From contig JAFPPJ010000143.1 in assembly GCA_017410745.1 (NCBI GenBank), positions 1-6,541 of the forward strand: 6,541 bases of DNA. Direction: 5' to 3'. Below are positions 1 to 5,803 of this stretch, in pieces. The stretch's first letter is position 1, and each line of letters begins with the position of its first letter. Source of the stretch: Oscillospiraceae bacterium. Lineage in GTDB: Bacteria; Bacillota; Clostridia; Oscillospirales; Ruminococcaceae. The notes beneath the pieces are model-generated. The model was not told where the DNA came from, did not search any database, and saw only the letters and a list, made by a program, of their open reading frames with translations. The position numbers and the translations under genes are program-made.

Positions 1-104
1 ACAACATTTGGTTCTTTGCTCATCTGTTCAGCGACAGCCTTGACATCTACAGTCGCAGCTATGTTCGTGCCGCAGTGGCAGACAAATACGCCAATTCTAT
101 GCAT
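1..104 (-). CDS. hdrA: Heterodisulfide reductase subunit A, HdrA (N-terminus only, cut by window edge)
   Basis: Only the first 34 codons are in the window; the gene continues past the left edge. The product begins MHRIGVFVCHCGTNI, which matches the opening of HdrA. In that family a short N-terminal domain with a CxCGxNI motif (here C9, C11, G12, N14, I15) precedes the FAD-binding domain and ferredoxin-like iron-sulfur domains. HdrA is the flavin-containing, electron-bifurcating or electron-distributing subunit of soluble HdrABC complexes. The start at 104 is supported by an AGGAGGG ribosome binding site 9 nt upstream that overlaps the hdrC stop codon. It is the third hdr gene in a row, so a complete HdrABC set is expected. 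The flavin and C-terminal cluster domains cannot be checked here. Confidence is high from motif plus context despite the short length. Confidence 0.88.
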   Translation of the reverse strand, partial: MHRIGVFVCHCGTNIAATVDVKAVAEQMSKEPNV

Positions 105-113
105 TTATCCATT

Positions 114-120
114 CCCTCCT
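114..120 (-). promoter_or_regulatory. hdrA ribosome binding site overlapping the hdrC stop
   Basis: On the minus strand the hdrC stop TAG runs directly into AGGAGGG, so termination of hdrC and initiation of hdrA share bases. The ATG at 104 lies 9 nt downstream. An out-of-frame ATG at 112-110 is too close to the ribosome binding site to be the start. The arrangement suggests translational coupling. Confidence 0.8.
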
Positions 121-496
121 ATTTGCTGTACTTGCGGAATGCGCTCATGAGGAGCTGCTGGGGCGTATCTTCGTCAATAAGTCCGGGCACATTTTCAGCC
201 TTGAGATGATTTGCACCCTTCTGTCTTATAGCCGACAGCCTTACTGCCTCTACTACCTTTGCGGGCTCGACGCCTCTGGGGCATCTTTCTACACACGCAA
301 AGCATGAAAGGCACTTATAAAGCGACTCGCTTGACAGAAGTGGCTCTATATTCCCGGTCTCGACCATATATACGAACTGATGAGGATGATATTCCATCTC
401 ATCGTAGGAGGGACAAGTTGCAGAGCATTTGCCGCACCTCATACATTTACGGACATCAACGCCGCTTATGAGCAGGACTTCTTCTCTTTTATCCAT
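119..496 (-). CDS. hdrC: Heterodisulfide reductase subunit C, HdrC (two [4Fe-4S] ferredoxin-type subunit)
   Basis: A 125-residue iron-sulfur protein with two classical CxxCxxCxxxCP motifs: C18, C21, C24, C28 and C62, C65, C68, C72. Each should hold a [4Fe-4S] cluster. The motifs sit in the KCMRCGKC...CP and KCLSCFACVERCP contexts typical of HdrC and of the HdrC-like half of related oxidoreductases. In HdrABC complexes HdrC relays electrons between HdrA and the HdrB catalytic subunit in the cytoplasm. There is no signal peptide or membrane segment. The ATG at 496 is chosen over one five codons upstream (511) because AGGAGGG stands 5 nt before it, while the upstream ATG overlaps the hdrB stop and has no ribosome binding site. 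It lies 11 nt after hdrB and 14 nt before hdrA, so it is certainly co-transcribed with both. Confidence 0.93.
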   Translation of the reverse strand: MDKREEVLLISGVDVRKCMRCGKCSATCPSYDEMEYHPHQFVYMVETGNIEPLLSSESLYKCLSCFACVERCPRGVEPAKVVEAVRLSAIRQKGANHLKAENVPGLIDEDTPQQLLMSAFRKYSK

Positions 497-501
497 AATG
501 T

Positions 502-508
502 CCCTCCT
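502..508 (-). promoter_or_regulatory. hdrC ribosome binding site overlapping the hdrB stop
   Basis: On the minus strand the hdrB stop TGA continues as TGAGGAGGG, so the ribosome binding site shares its first base with the stop codon. The ATG at 496 follows after 5 nt. This fixes the hdrC start and suggests translational coupling that keeps HdrB and HdrC in similar amounts. Confidence 0.8.
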
Positions 509-1287
509 CATTCCTTCACGCCGAGAGCCTCAGCGAGGAGCTCGGTGAAATAGTATACAGGAATATCGTCTTCATTCTTCTTGAGATTATACATGCAAAG
601 AGGACAGGCGGTTATCATGCAGTCACAGCCGAATTCAGCAGCGCTCTTGACTACCTTTTCGCGTCTCTTTTCAACTGCCTCTTTATCATCGAGAGACAGA
701 TAACCTCCGCAGCATTCGTTTCTCATGGGATATATCACAGGCTCAGCGCCGAGCGCTCTGATAAGATTTTCCATGATAACGGGATTTTCGGGATCGTCCA
801 TTCTGAGAACGGAGCCCGGACGAAGGAGAAGGCATCCGTAGTAAGCTGCGATCTTCTTGCCCTTGAGGGGATTTACCACCTTGCTCTTGAGCACGTCGAA
901 GCCTACTGTATCACGCAGCACCTCGAGGTAATGAACTACCTTGGTCTCGCCAAGATAAGGCTCGTCGAGCTGCAGATAGTTGTTAGCCCTTGTCTGAATG
1001 TCTTTGTTGGTCTGCATATCATTGTTGACCTGCTTAATGACATTATGGCAGGCAGAGCAGAGAGTCAGCAGGTCTCTCCCGTGAGCCTTTGCATCAGCAA
1101 GCGCTCTTACAGAAGAAAGCTTTGTTGCGATCTCATCCTTAGCCATAGGATAGACCGCACCGCAGCACTGCCAGTTCTCGATCTCTTCAAGCTCAAAGCC
1201 CAGAGCAGATGCAGATGCCCTTGCATACCTGTCAAGCTCAGTGGCTTTGCTTTTGAGTGTGCAGCCCGGGTAATAACTGTAAACCAT
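508..1287 (-). CDS. hdrB: Heterodisulfide reductase subunit B, HdrB (CCG-domain catalytic subunit)
   Basis: A 259-residue cytoplasmic protein with two CCG domains. The first has C9, C41-C42 (QCCGAVYP) and C77/C80; the second has C152, C192-C193 (ECCGGY) and C228/C231. This duplicated C-x(31-39)-CC-x(34)-CxxC pattern is, in characterised methanogen HdrB, the ligand set for two noncubane [4Fe-4S] clusters that reduce the CoM-S-S-CoB disulfide. All ten cysteines are present, so the active site looks intact. Methanogen coenzymes are not expected in a Firmicute, so the physiological acceptor is unknown. In bacteria, related complexes are thought to reduce other disulfides or to couple with NADH and ferredoxin. 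The ATG at 1287 has AAAGGA 6 nt upstream. It follows fumC by 88 nt and precedes hdrC by 11 nt. The length matches the family. Confidence 0.93.
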   Translation of the reverse strand: MVYSYYPGCTLKSKATELDRYARASASALGFELEEIENWQCCGAVYPMAKDEIATKLSSVRALADAKAHGRDLLTLCSACHNVIKQVNNDMQTNKDIQTRANNYLQLDEPYLGETKVVHYLEVLRDTVGFDVLKSKVVNPLKGKKIAAYYGCLLLRPGSVLRMDDPENPVIMENLIRALGAEPVIYPMRNECCGGYLSLDDKEAVEKRREKVVKSAAEFGCDCMITACPLCMYNLKKNEDDIPVYYFTELLAEALGVKE

Positions 1288-1314
1288 AAGCTATCCTTTC
1301 CTGACAGATCTTAC

Positions 1315-1334
1315 CGGGAAGCGTATGCTCCCCG
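1315..1334 (-). other. Intercistronic hairpin between fumC and hdrB
   Basis: On the minus strand CGGGGAGC and GCTTCCCG can pair over 8 bp (one G-U) around a 4-nt loop ATAC. No run of U follows, so it is not a standard intrinsic terminator. It may stabilise or mark a processing site in the mRNA, or partly attenuate hdr expression. The pairing is seen in the sequence; the role is inferred. Confidence 0.45.
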
Positions 1335-1348
1335 TGACCGATCCATCA

Positions 1349-1375
1349 TCATATCATTTGTTCAGGATGAAATAC
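1349..1375 (-). other. Untranslated remainder of the fumarase C-terminus after an in-frame TAA
   Basis: Directly after the fumC stop (TAA, 1376-1378), the same frame reads VFHPEQMI and then TGA. Other class II fumarases continue at this point with FD-x-x-V-x-P-x-x-M; from memory E. coli FumC has FDSWVRPEQM. The remnant aligns without a gap if the TAA is counted as one residue (FD-stop-VFHPEQM). It is therefore most likely the old coding end, cut off by a point change from a sense codon such as AAA, GAA or CAA. A sequencing error or stop-codon readthrough would look the same. Confidence 0.6.
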
Positions 1376-2725
1376 TTAATCAAATCTTTCCGCAGTAAGG
1401 AATCCGAGCTCAACACACGCTTCCTTAAGGGAGATATTGTCCTTGAATGCCTTCTTGGCAGTCTTGGCAGCGTTCTCATATCCTATATAAGGATTGAGTG
1501 CGGTAACGAGCATAAGGGAATTATGCAGATTGTGATGCATCTTCTCCTTGTTTGCCTTTATGCCGACAGCACAGTTCTTGTTGAAGGATGTGATGGATTC
1601 AGCAAGAAGTCTAGCAGACTGCAGGAAGTTGTATGCGCATACAGGCATGAATACATTGAGCTCAAAATTGCCCTGGCTTGCTGCCATGCCTACTGCCACA
1701 TCGTTGCCCATGACCTGTACTGCGACCATAGTGACCTGCTCGCACTGGGTGGGATTGACCTTTCCGGGCATGATGGAAGAACCTGGCTCGTTTTCGGGTA
1801 TCGTTATTTCACCGAGACCGTCTCTGGGGCCGGATGCGAGCCATCTTACATCGTTGGCGATCTTCATCATGTCAGCCGCAAGAGCCTTGAGTGCACCGTG
1901 AGCAAATACTATCTCATCCTTGCTCGTGAGAGCATGGAACTTATTGGGTGCAGTAACGAACGCCTTGCCGGTGAGCTGAGAAACAGCTTCTGCTACCTTG
2001 ACGTCGAAGCCCTTGGGAGTATTAAGTCCCGTGCCGACTGCGGTACCGCCGAGAGCCAGTTCCTTGAGCTCGGGAAGTGCTATCTCAAGCAGCTTCCTGT
2101 CCTTTTCAAGAGAAGATCTCCATCCGCTTATCTCCTGAGTGAAGGAGATGGGGGTTGCATCCTGAAGATGTGTGCGTCCGCTCTTTACGATGCCTTCATT
2201 CTCAGCTTCAAGCCTCTTGAATGTAGCAATGAGCTCATCGACTGCAGGGATCACCTTATCCTCGATCGCGATCACAGCGGATATGTGCATTGCAGTAGGG
2301 AAGGTATCGTTGGAGGACTGCGACATATTTATGTCATCATTGGGATGGAGCAGCTTTTCGCCTGCTATCTCATTGCCTCTGTTGGCGATGACTTCATTTG
2401 CGTTCATGTTGGACTGAGTGCCGCTTCCTGTCTGCCATACAACGAGAGGGAAGTGGTCATTGAGAGAACCGCTTATGACCTCATCACAAGCCTGCGAGAT
2501 CGCCGAAAGCTTTGCATCGGTCATCTTTTCGGGCTTGAGAGCATGGTTTGCGATAGCAGCAGCCTTCTTGAGATATCCGAAAGCCTTGGTTATCTCTCTG
2601 GGCATAGTCTCGATGCCCACGCCTATAAGGAAATTCTCATGGCTTCTCTCGGTCTGTGCTGCCCAGTACTTGTCGGCAGGGACCTTGACTTCGCCCATAG
2701 AATCGTGTTCTATACGATATTCCAT
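1376..2725 (-). CDS. fumC: Fumarate hydratase, class II (fumarase C)
   Basis: A 449-residue member of the fumarase/aspartase superfamily that catalyses the reversible hydration of fumarate to (S)-malate as a cytoplasmic homotetramer without an iron-sulfur cluster. Conserved blocks are all present: [13 protein letters not shown] (about 100-112), [13 protein letters not shown] (135-147), [11 protein letters not shown] (182-192, with the His equivalent to E. coli H188 at H186), and the signature [11 protein letters not shown] (315-325, catalytic-loop Ser at S317). The [10 protein letters not shown] form and overall fit favour fumarase over aspartase or argininosuccinate lyase. The ATG at 2725 is preceded by AAAGGAG 7 nt upstream, 21 nt after the ldh stop. 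The protein ends at GFLTAERFD, about nine residues short of the usual end, and the missing tail is still readable after the stop codon. The active sites come from the earlier conserved blocks, so activity is probably kept. Confidence 0.95.
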   Translation of the reverse strand: MEYRIEHDSMGEVKVPADKYWAAQTERSHENFLIGVGIETMPREITKAFGYLKKAAAIANHALKPEKMTDAKLSAISQACDEVISGSLNDHFPLVVWQTGSGTQSNMNANEVIANRGNEIAGEKLLHPNDDINMSQSSNDTFPTAMHISAVIAIEDKVIPAVDELIATFKRLEAENEGIVKSGRTHLQDATPISFTQEISGWRSSLEKDRKLLEIALPELKELALGGTAVGTGLNTPKGFDVKVAEAVSQLTGKAFVTAPNKFHALTSKDEIVFAHGALKALAADMMKIANDVRWLASGPRDGLGEITIPENEPGSSIMPGKVNPTQCEQVTMVAVQVMGNDVAVGMAASQGNFELNVFMPVCAYNFLQSARLLAESITSFNKNCAVGIKANKEKMHHNLHNSLMLVTALNPYIGYENAAKTAKKAFKDNISLKEACVELGFLTAERFD

Positions 2726-2746
2726 TTATATGCTCCTTTGGCTGTC

Positions 2747-3688
2747 TCAGAATTCGAGATTGCGGATTACTTCCTTGAGGCAGTCAGCGCTGTGTCTGAG
2801 CTTGACTACTTCATCATCGGTGAGGGGAACATTGAGCTTGCACTCGATGCCGTCCCTGCCTACGATAGAAAGTACGGAGAGACATACATCGTCAATGCCG
2901 TATTCGCCGTTCATCATGGTGGATACTGTCAGAGCAGTATCAGCGCCGCTGAACAGGCACTTGCAGATATGGCATACGGAAATAGCGATAGCATAGAATG
3001 TAGCGCCCTTGTTCGCGATGATCTTGCCGCCGGACTTTCTTGTATATTCCTCGATAGCATCATAGTCTACCTTGGTGCGTCTCTCTTCGGGAAGGGAGTT
3101 TACATATTCATCTATATGTACGCCTGCGATATTGGTAAGAGACCAGGGTACAAAAGCAGAATCTCCGTGCTCACCGAATACATATGCGTGCACATTCTGC
3201 TGGCTGATGTCGAATGCCTCGGAAAGACCTGTACGAAGTCTGGAGGTATCGAGAGATGTGCCCGAGCCGATTATGTGGTTCGCGGGGAGACCGGAGTATT
3301 TATGAAACTGATATGTGAGTATGTCGATAGGATTGCTTACGATGATATAGATAGCATCGGGAGCGTACTTGGTGATCTCAGGGATTATGGTCTTGGTGAT
3401 ATTGACATTGGTCTGTGCAAGCTCAAGTCTGGACTGACCGGGCTTTCTTGCAACACCGGAGGTGAGGATTACTACATTGGAATCCTTAGCGTCAGCGTAG
3501 CTGCCTGAGATAATAGATGCGGGAGAGCAGTAGGGTACACCCTGACGGATGTCCATAGCCTCCCCGATAGCCTTGTTTTGATTGATGTCGATAAGGACGA
3601 TCTCAGAAGCGATGCTGTTTACCACCATGGTATAAGCGATCGTAGAGCCGACACTGCCTGCGCCGATGATAGTTACCTTATTGCTCAT
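2747..3688 (-). CDS. ldh: NAD-dependent L-lactate/malate dehydrogenase family enzyme (LDH clade, with Arg at the specificity position)
   Basis: A 313-residue 2-hydroxyacid dehydrogenase. It has a Rossmann GAGSVGS (9-15) with D34 for the NAD ribose, substrate Arg R87 (R109 in dogfish LDH numbering), D147 and R150 (D168, R171) in LDTSR, and catalytic H174 (H195) in GEHGDS. LDH-like signs are GSGTSLDTSR, KGATFYA with Thr at T230 (T246), and H167 plus R152 at the positions (H188, R173) that bind fructose-1,6-bisphosphate in bacterial LDHs. However, the mobile loop reads GVARKPGQSR. This places R81 at position 102, where LDH normally has Gln and malate dehydrogenase has Arg. Either pyruvate/lactate or oxaloacetate/malate is thus possible, and the fumC neighbour favours malate. 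The ATG at 3688 is chosen because the protein then opens at the Rossmann strand; a 24-codon upstream extension is basic and unlike the family. The ribosome binding site is weak (GAG 8 nt upstream). First gene of the operon. Confidence 0.9.
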   Translation of the reverse strand: MSNKVTIIGAGSVGSTIAYTMVVNSIASEIVLIDINQNKAIGEAMDIRQGVPYCSPASIISGSYADAKDSNVVILTSGVARKPGQSRLELAQTNVNITKTIIPEITKYAPDAIYIIVSNPIDILTYQFHKYSGLPANHIIGSGTSLDTSRLRTGLSEAFDISQQNVHAYVFGEHGDSAFVPWSLTNIAGVHIDEYVNSLPEERRTKVDYDAIEEYTRKSGGKIIANKGATFYAIAISVCHICKCLFSGADTALTVSTMMNGEYGIDDVCLSVLSIVGRDGIECKLNVPLTDDEVVKLRHSADCLKEVIRNLEF

Positions 3689-3763
3689 TTTCTTTACTCG
3701 CTTTCTTGTATAGATTTCCGGGAACTTGCACCACAGAGCCTTCTGTCTGCGTTGTGACACACT

Positions 3764-3775
3764 TTATCAGGCATA
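3764..3775. repeat. Copy 1 of a direct repeat shared across the divergent intergenic region
   Basis: TTATCAGGCATA is identical to 4048-4059. Similarity extends leftward (3750-3775 versus 4032-4059) through a CGTTRTSACACAC block, with a 2-nt length difference. This copy lies in the ldh leader, roughly +26 to +37 from the predicted start. It may be a regulator site or a fragment of an older duplication. Confidence 0.55.
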
Positions 3776-3796
3776 CCCCTTATAGGTGCATACCCC
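3771..3796. repeat. Pair of 9-bp direct repeats in the ldh leader
   Basis: GCATACCCC occurs at 3771-3779 and again at 3788-3796, 17 bp apart centre to centre, immediately downstream of the predicted ldh transcription start. Such spacing and position would suit a repressor operator, but no known motif is recognised. The first copy overlaps the end of the TTATCAGGCATA repeat. Confidence 0.45.
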
Positions 3797-3806
3797 GCCA
3801 CTATTA

Positions 3807-3835
3807 ATTCTACCATAACGCGACAAAAAAATCAA
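3807..3835 (-). promoter_or_regulatory. Predicted sigma-A promoter of the ldh-fumC-hdrBCA operon
   Basis: On the minus strand TTGATT (3835-3830), a 17-nt spacer, and TAGAAT (3812-3807) match the -35 and -10 consensus with optimal spacing, and TGG just before the -10 gives an extended TGn element. Transcription would start near 3800, leaving a leader of about 110 nt before the ldh ATG. Confidence 0.72.
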
Positions 3836-3999
3836 GTGCTAAAATTCCATTCTATCAAAAATACATAAATAATTTACAATAGTATACCTCCGCATAAATG
3901 CAAATGCCCAAATCTTCCCCGAACAGTGCCTGTCCGACCGTATCAGCATTTATTGGTGCGCATATATAAGACTTGCCAATATGCACACAAATGTAAAAT

Positions 4000-4013
4000 T
4001 TATGTGAACATAA
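4000..4013. promoter_or_regulatory. 14-bp palindrome, candidate operator
   Basis: TTATGT-GA-ACATAA is a perfect 6-bp inverted repeat with a 2-bp centre, about 80 bp upstream of the gpmA -35. It could bind a dimeric regulator. In AT-rich intergenic DNA a repeat of this length can arise by chance. Confidence 0.25.
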
Positions 4014-4047
4014 TCTGCTTTGAGACATTACCGTTATCACACACGGC

Positions 4048-4059
4048 TTATCAGGCATA
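4048..4059. repeat. Copy 2 of the direct repeat shared across the divergent intergenic region
   Basis: TTATCAGGCATA is identical to 3764-3775 and has the same type of flank (CACAC block, from 4032). It sits about 35 bp upstream of the gpmA -35, a position where an activator or shared regulator could act. Confidence 0.55.
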
Positions 4060-4078
4060 GATCAGCCCTTTCAGCGAC

Positions 4079-4123
4079 TTTTTTCAAAAAATACTTGCAA
4101 AATCTCTCTGTATGGTATATAAT
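4079..4123 (+). promoter_or_regulatory. Predicted strong sigma-A promoter of gpmA
   Basis: TTGCAA (4095-4100), a 17-nt spacer and a perfect TATAAT (4118-4123). An A/T tract, six T, C, six A (4079-4091), ends just upstream of the -35 and could act as an UP element. Transcription should start near 4130, giving a leader of about 50 nt. Confidence 0.82.
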
Positions 4124-4164
4124 AATAAATGTGTGTACTAAAGATATGCACGACATACGAAACG

Positions 4165-4170
4165 AAAGGA
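4165..4170 (+). promoter_or_regulatory. gpmA ribosome binding site
   Basis: AAAGGA lies 9 nt before the ATG at 4180 and 12 nt before the second ATG at 4183. This favours the first of the two adjacent Met codons, and excludes the in-frame ATG at 4129, which coincides with the predicted transcription start. Confidence 0.65.
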
Positions 4171-4179
4171 AAATGCATT

Positions 4180-4926
4180 ATGATGAAACTTGTACTTGTC
4201 CGTCACGGCGAAAGCGAGTGGAACAAGCTCAACCTTTTTACAGGATGGATGGATGTAGACCTCAGCGAGAAGGGTGTTGAGGAGGCTAAGAACGCAGGCA
4301 GACTGCTCAAGGAAGAGGGCTATGACTTCGATATCTGCTTCACATCCTATCTCAAGAGAGCTATACATACTCTCAACTACGCACTTGATGAGATGGATAG
4401 AGCATGGCTCCCTGTAATAAAGAGCTGGAAGCTCAACGAGCGTCACTACGGCGCACTCCAGGGTCTCAACAAGTCCGAGACCGCTGAAAAGTACGGCGAG
4501 GATCAGGTCAAGATCTGGAGACGTTCCTTTGACATAAAGCCCCCCGCACTTGATGCTGATGATGAGCGCAGCGCGACCAAGCAGGCTATGTTCCGCGATG
4601 TTGACCCCGCTCTTCTTCCCGCAAACGAGTCCCTCGAAACTACTATCGAGAGAGCCGTTCCTTATTTCAACGAAGTGATCAAGCCCGAGATGCTCGCAGG
4701 CAAGAGAGTTATAATCGCTGCTCACGGCAATTCTCTCAGAGCTCTTGTAAAGTACTTCGATAATCTTTCCAGCGAAGAGATCATCAACGTAAACATCCCC
4801 ACAGCTACTCCTCTGGTATATGAGTTCGATGATGATTTCAAGGTTATCAAGTCCTACTACCTCGGCGATCAGGAAGCTCTCAAGGCTAAGATGAACGCTG
4901 TTGCAAACCAGGGCAAGGCTAAGTAA
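4180..4926 (+). CDS. gpmA: 2,3-bisphosphoglycerate-dependent phosphoglycerate mutase
   Basis: A 248-residue cytoplasmic glycolytic enzyme that interconverts 3-phosphoglycerate and 2-phosphoglycerate through a phosphohistidine. It has the histidine-phosphatase signature [12 protein letters not shown] with the phospho-acceptor His at H9, substrate Arg R60, the acid/base Glu at E87 in the [11 protein letters not shown] block (85-95), and the second His H182 in [11 protein letters not shown]. The presence of LNERHYG and the length near 250 residues mark the dPGM type rather than a cobalamin-type or broad phosphatase of the same superfamily. The start is set at the first of two adjacent ATGs. It has its own strong promoter and is divergent from ldh across about 490 bp, so the two glycolysis-linked units could share control. 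A hairpin follows the stop, suggesting a single-gene transcript. Confidence 0.96.
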   Translation: MMKLVLVRHGESEWNKLNLFTGWMDVDLSEKGVEEAKNAGRLLKEEGYDFDICFTSYLKRAIHTLNYALDEMDRAWLPVIKSWKLNERHYGALQGLNKSETAEKYGEDQVKIWRRSFDIKPPALDADDERSATKQAMFRDVDPALLPANESLETTIERAVPYFNEVIKPEMLAGKRVIIAAHGNSLRALVKYFDNLSSEEIINVNIPTATPLVYEFDDDFKVIKSYYLGDQEALKAKMNAVANQGKAK

Positions 4927-4944
4927 GTCCTGCTGATACTGTAC

Positions 4945-4976
4945 AGCCCTAAGGCAGCATCACTGCTTTAGGGCTT
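4945..4976 (+). terminator. Probable terminator hairpin after gpmA
   Basis: AGCCCTAAGGCAG (4945-4957) and CTGCTTTAGGGCT (4963-4975) form a 13-bp stem with one G-U pair around the 5-nt loop CATCA, starting 18 nt after the gpmA stop. The following T-run is poor (TTAAATGCATTGTT), so termination may be incomplete and some readthrough into the methyltransferase is possible. Confidence 0.6.
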
Positions 4977-5005
4977 AAATGCATTGTTAATAAAAGGAGG
5001 GCACT

Positions 5006-5764
5006 ATGGATAAGAGACTTGTATTTGATACTATCCCCGAGAGGTTTGACAAATGGCGGGTCAGATACTGTACGGAGCTGTTTGACTATATTACGGATGT
5101 TTGTTCGCTCACAAAGGATAAGAAGTGTCTGGAGATAGGCCCGGGTACCGGTCAGGCTACCGACTTTGCCCTTGATACCGGCTGTGACTATACTGCGATA
5201 GAGCTCGGAGAACATCTTGCCGGCAAAATGCGCGAAAAGTACGGCAGATACCCTAATTTCAACATTATCAATGCTGATTTTGAAAAGTATGATTTTTTGT
5301 CCGACAGCTTCGACCTTGTCTATTCTGCAGCCACGATACAATGGATAGATCAGGACATCGCATACCGCAAGACCTTTGATATCCTTAAACGAGGCGGATA
5401 TCTCGCCATGTTCTATATGGTCGGCGATTACAAGACACCTTGCCCCGAGCTGTTTGAGAAGATACAAAAGGTATATGACAGCTATTATGTTACCGAGCAG
5501 CCCTACAGACAGAAATTCGACTACGAGGGCGGAGCAGCCTATGGCTTCGAGTACTGCGTCAGGAAAGAGTTTTACGGGAAAAGGCACTACAACGCAGATG
5601 ATTATATCGAATATATCAAGACCCACTCGGATCACATTACTATAAAAGAAGAATACAAAGACAGGTTTTTCGGCGGCATACACGATGCGGTAGCTGAATA
5701 CGGCGGCGTAGATTTCATGGATACATTCGTTCTGCATATCTATAAAAACCGTAGATACAGTTGA
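5006..5764 (+). CDS. Class I SAM-dependent methyltransferase, substrate unknown
   Basis: A 252-residue protein with a Rossmann-type SAM-binding fold. Motif I is LEIGPGTGQAT (42-52), the acidic residue for the SAM ribose is E66 in TAIELGE, D91 in NADFE would contact the adenine side, the motif IV-like strand is FDLVYSAATIQWID (102-115), and LKRGGYLAMF (128-136) is the usual post-motif strand. The order fits the Methyltransf_11/25 group. The C-terminal third is rich in Tyr and acidic residues and presumably makes the substrate pocket; I recognise no family-specific motif, so the substrate could be a small molecule or another target. The ATG at 5006 is preceded by AAAAGGAGGG 5 nt upstream, an excellent site. 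No clear promoter is visible in the 79-bp gap after gpmA, so expression may come from readthrough. The next gene begins 39 nt downstream and may share the transcript. Confidence 0.85.
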   Translation: MDKRLVFDTIPERFDKWRVRYCTELFDYITDVCSLTKDKKCLEIGPGTGQATDFALDTGCDYTAIELGEHLAGKMREKYGRYPNFNIINADFEKYDFLSDSFDLVYSAATIQWIDQDIAYRKTFDILKRGGYLAMFYMVGDYKTPCPELFEKIQKVYDSYYVTEQPYRQKFDYEGGAAYGFEYCVRKEFYGKRHYNADDYIEYIKTHSDHITIKEEYKDRFFGGIHDAVAEYGGVDFMDTFVLHIYKNRRYS

Positions 5765-5803
5765 AGTCCGGGACTGCATAACAATAACAAAGGTGTTGAT
5801 AAA

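Larger units (their letters stand above)
3836..4078. other. AT-rich intergenic stretch without a recognised gene
   Basis: Between the two divergent promoters lies about 240 bp of AT-rich DNA. Apart from the 14-bp palindrome and copy 2 of the shared repeat, I see no coding region, RNA gene or riboswitch fold that I can support. Confidence 0.5.

Noticed and set aside
1325..3508. A 727-codon open frame on the plus strand
   Set aside because: It lies wholly antisense to fumC and ldh, whose products match known families with all active-site residues. Its translation resembles no family, is rich in Cys, Ser and Tyr, and has no ribosome binding site. It is open only because of the codon bias of the real genes.
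3689..3760. A longer ldh start with 24 extra residues
   Set aside because: The extension is basic and unlike LDH N-termini. The internal ATG at 3688 starts exactly at the Rossmann strand and gives a normal 313-residue length.
3750..3770. A Rex (NADH-sensing repressor) operator in the ldh leader
   Set aside because: TTGTGA and TTATCA half-sites are present, but they do not form the inverted repeat expected of a Rex site (TTGTGA or TTGTTA-type half with its complement), so I do not name it.
3855..4058. A 67-codon minus-strand open frame in the divergent intergenic region
   Set aside because: A weak AAAGGG stands upstream of the ATG, but the protein has no recognisable feature, the DNA is AT-rich non-coding in character, and the frame starts inside the shared repeat. 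I left it out.
4129..4179. A longer gpmA start at 4129
   Set aside because: That ATG falls on the predicted transcription start and has no ribosome binding site. AAAGGA supports the start at 4180.
4945..4976. The hairpin after gpmA as a bidirectional terminator
   Set aside because: No minus-strand gene ends here and the minus-strand side lacks a T-run, so only the plus-strand role is proposed.
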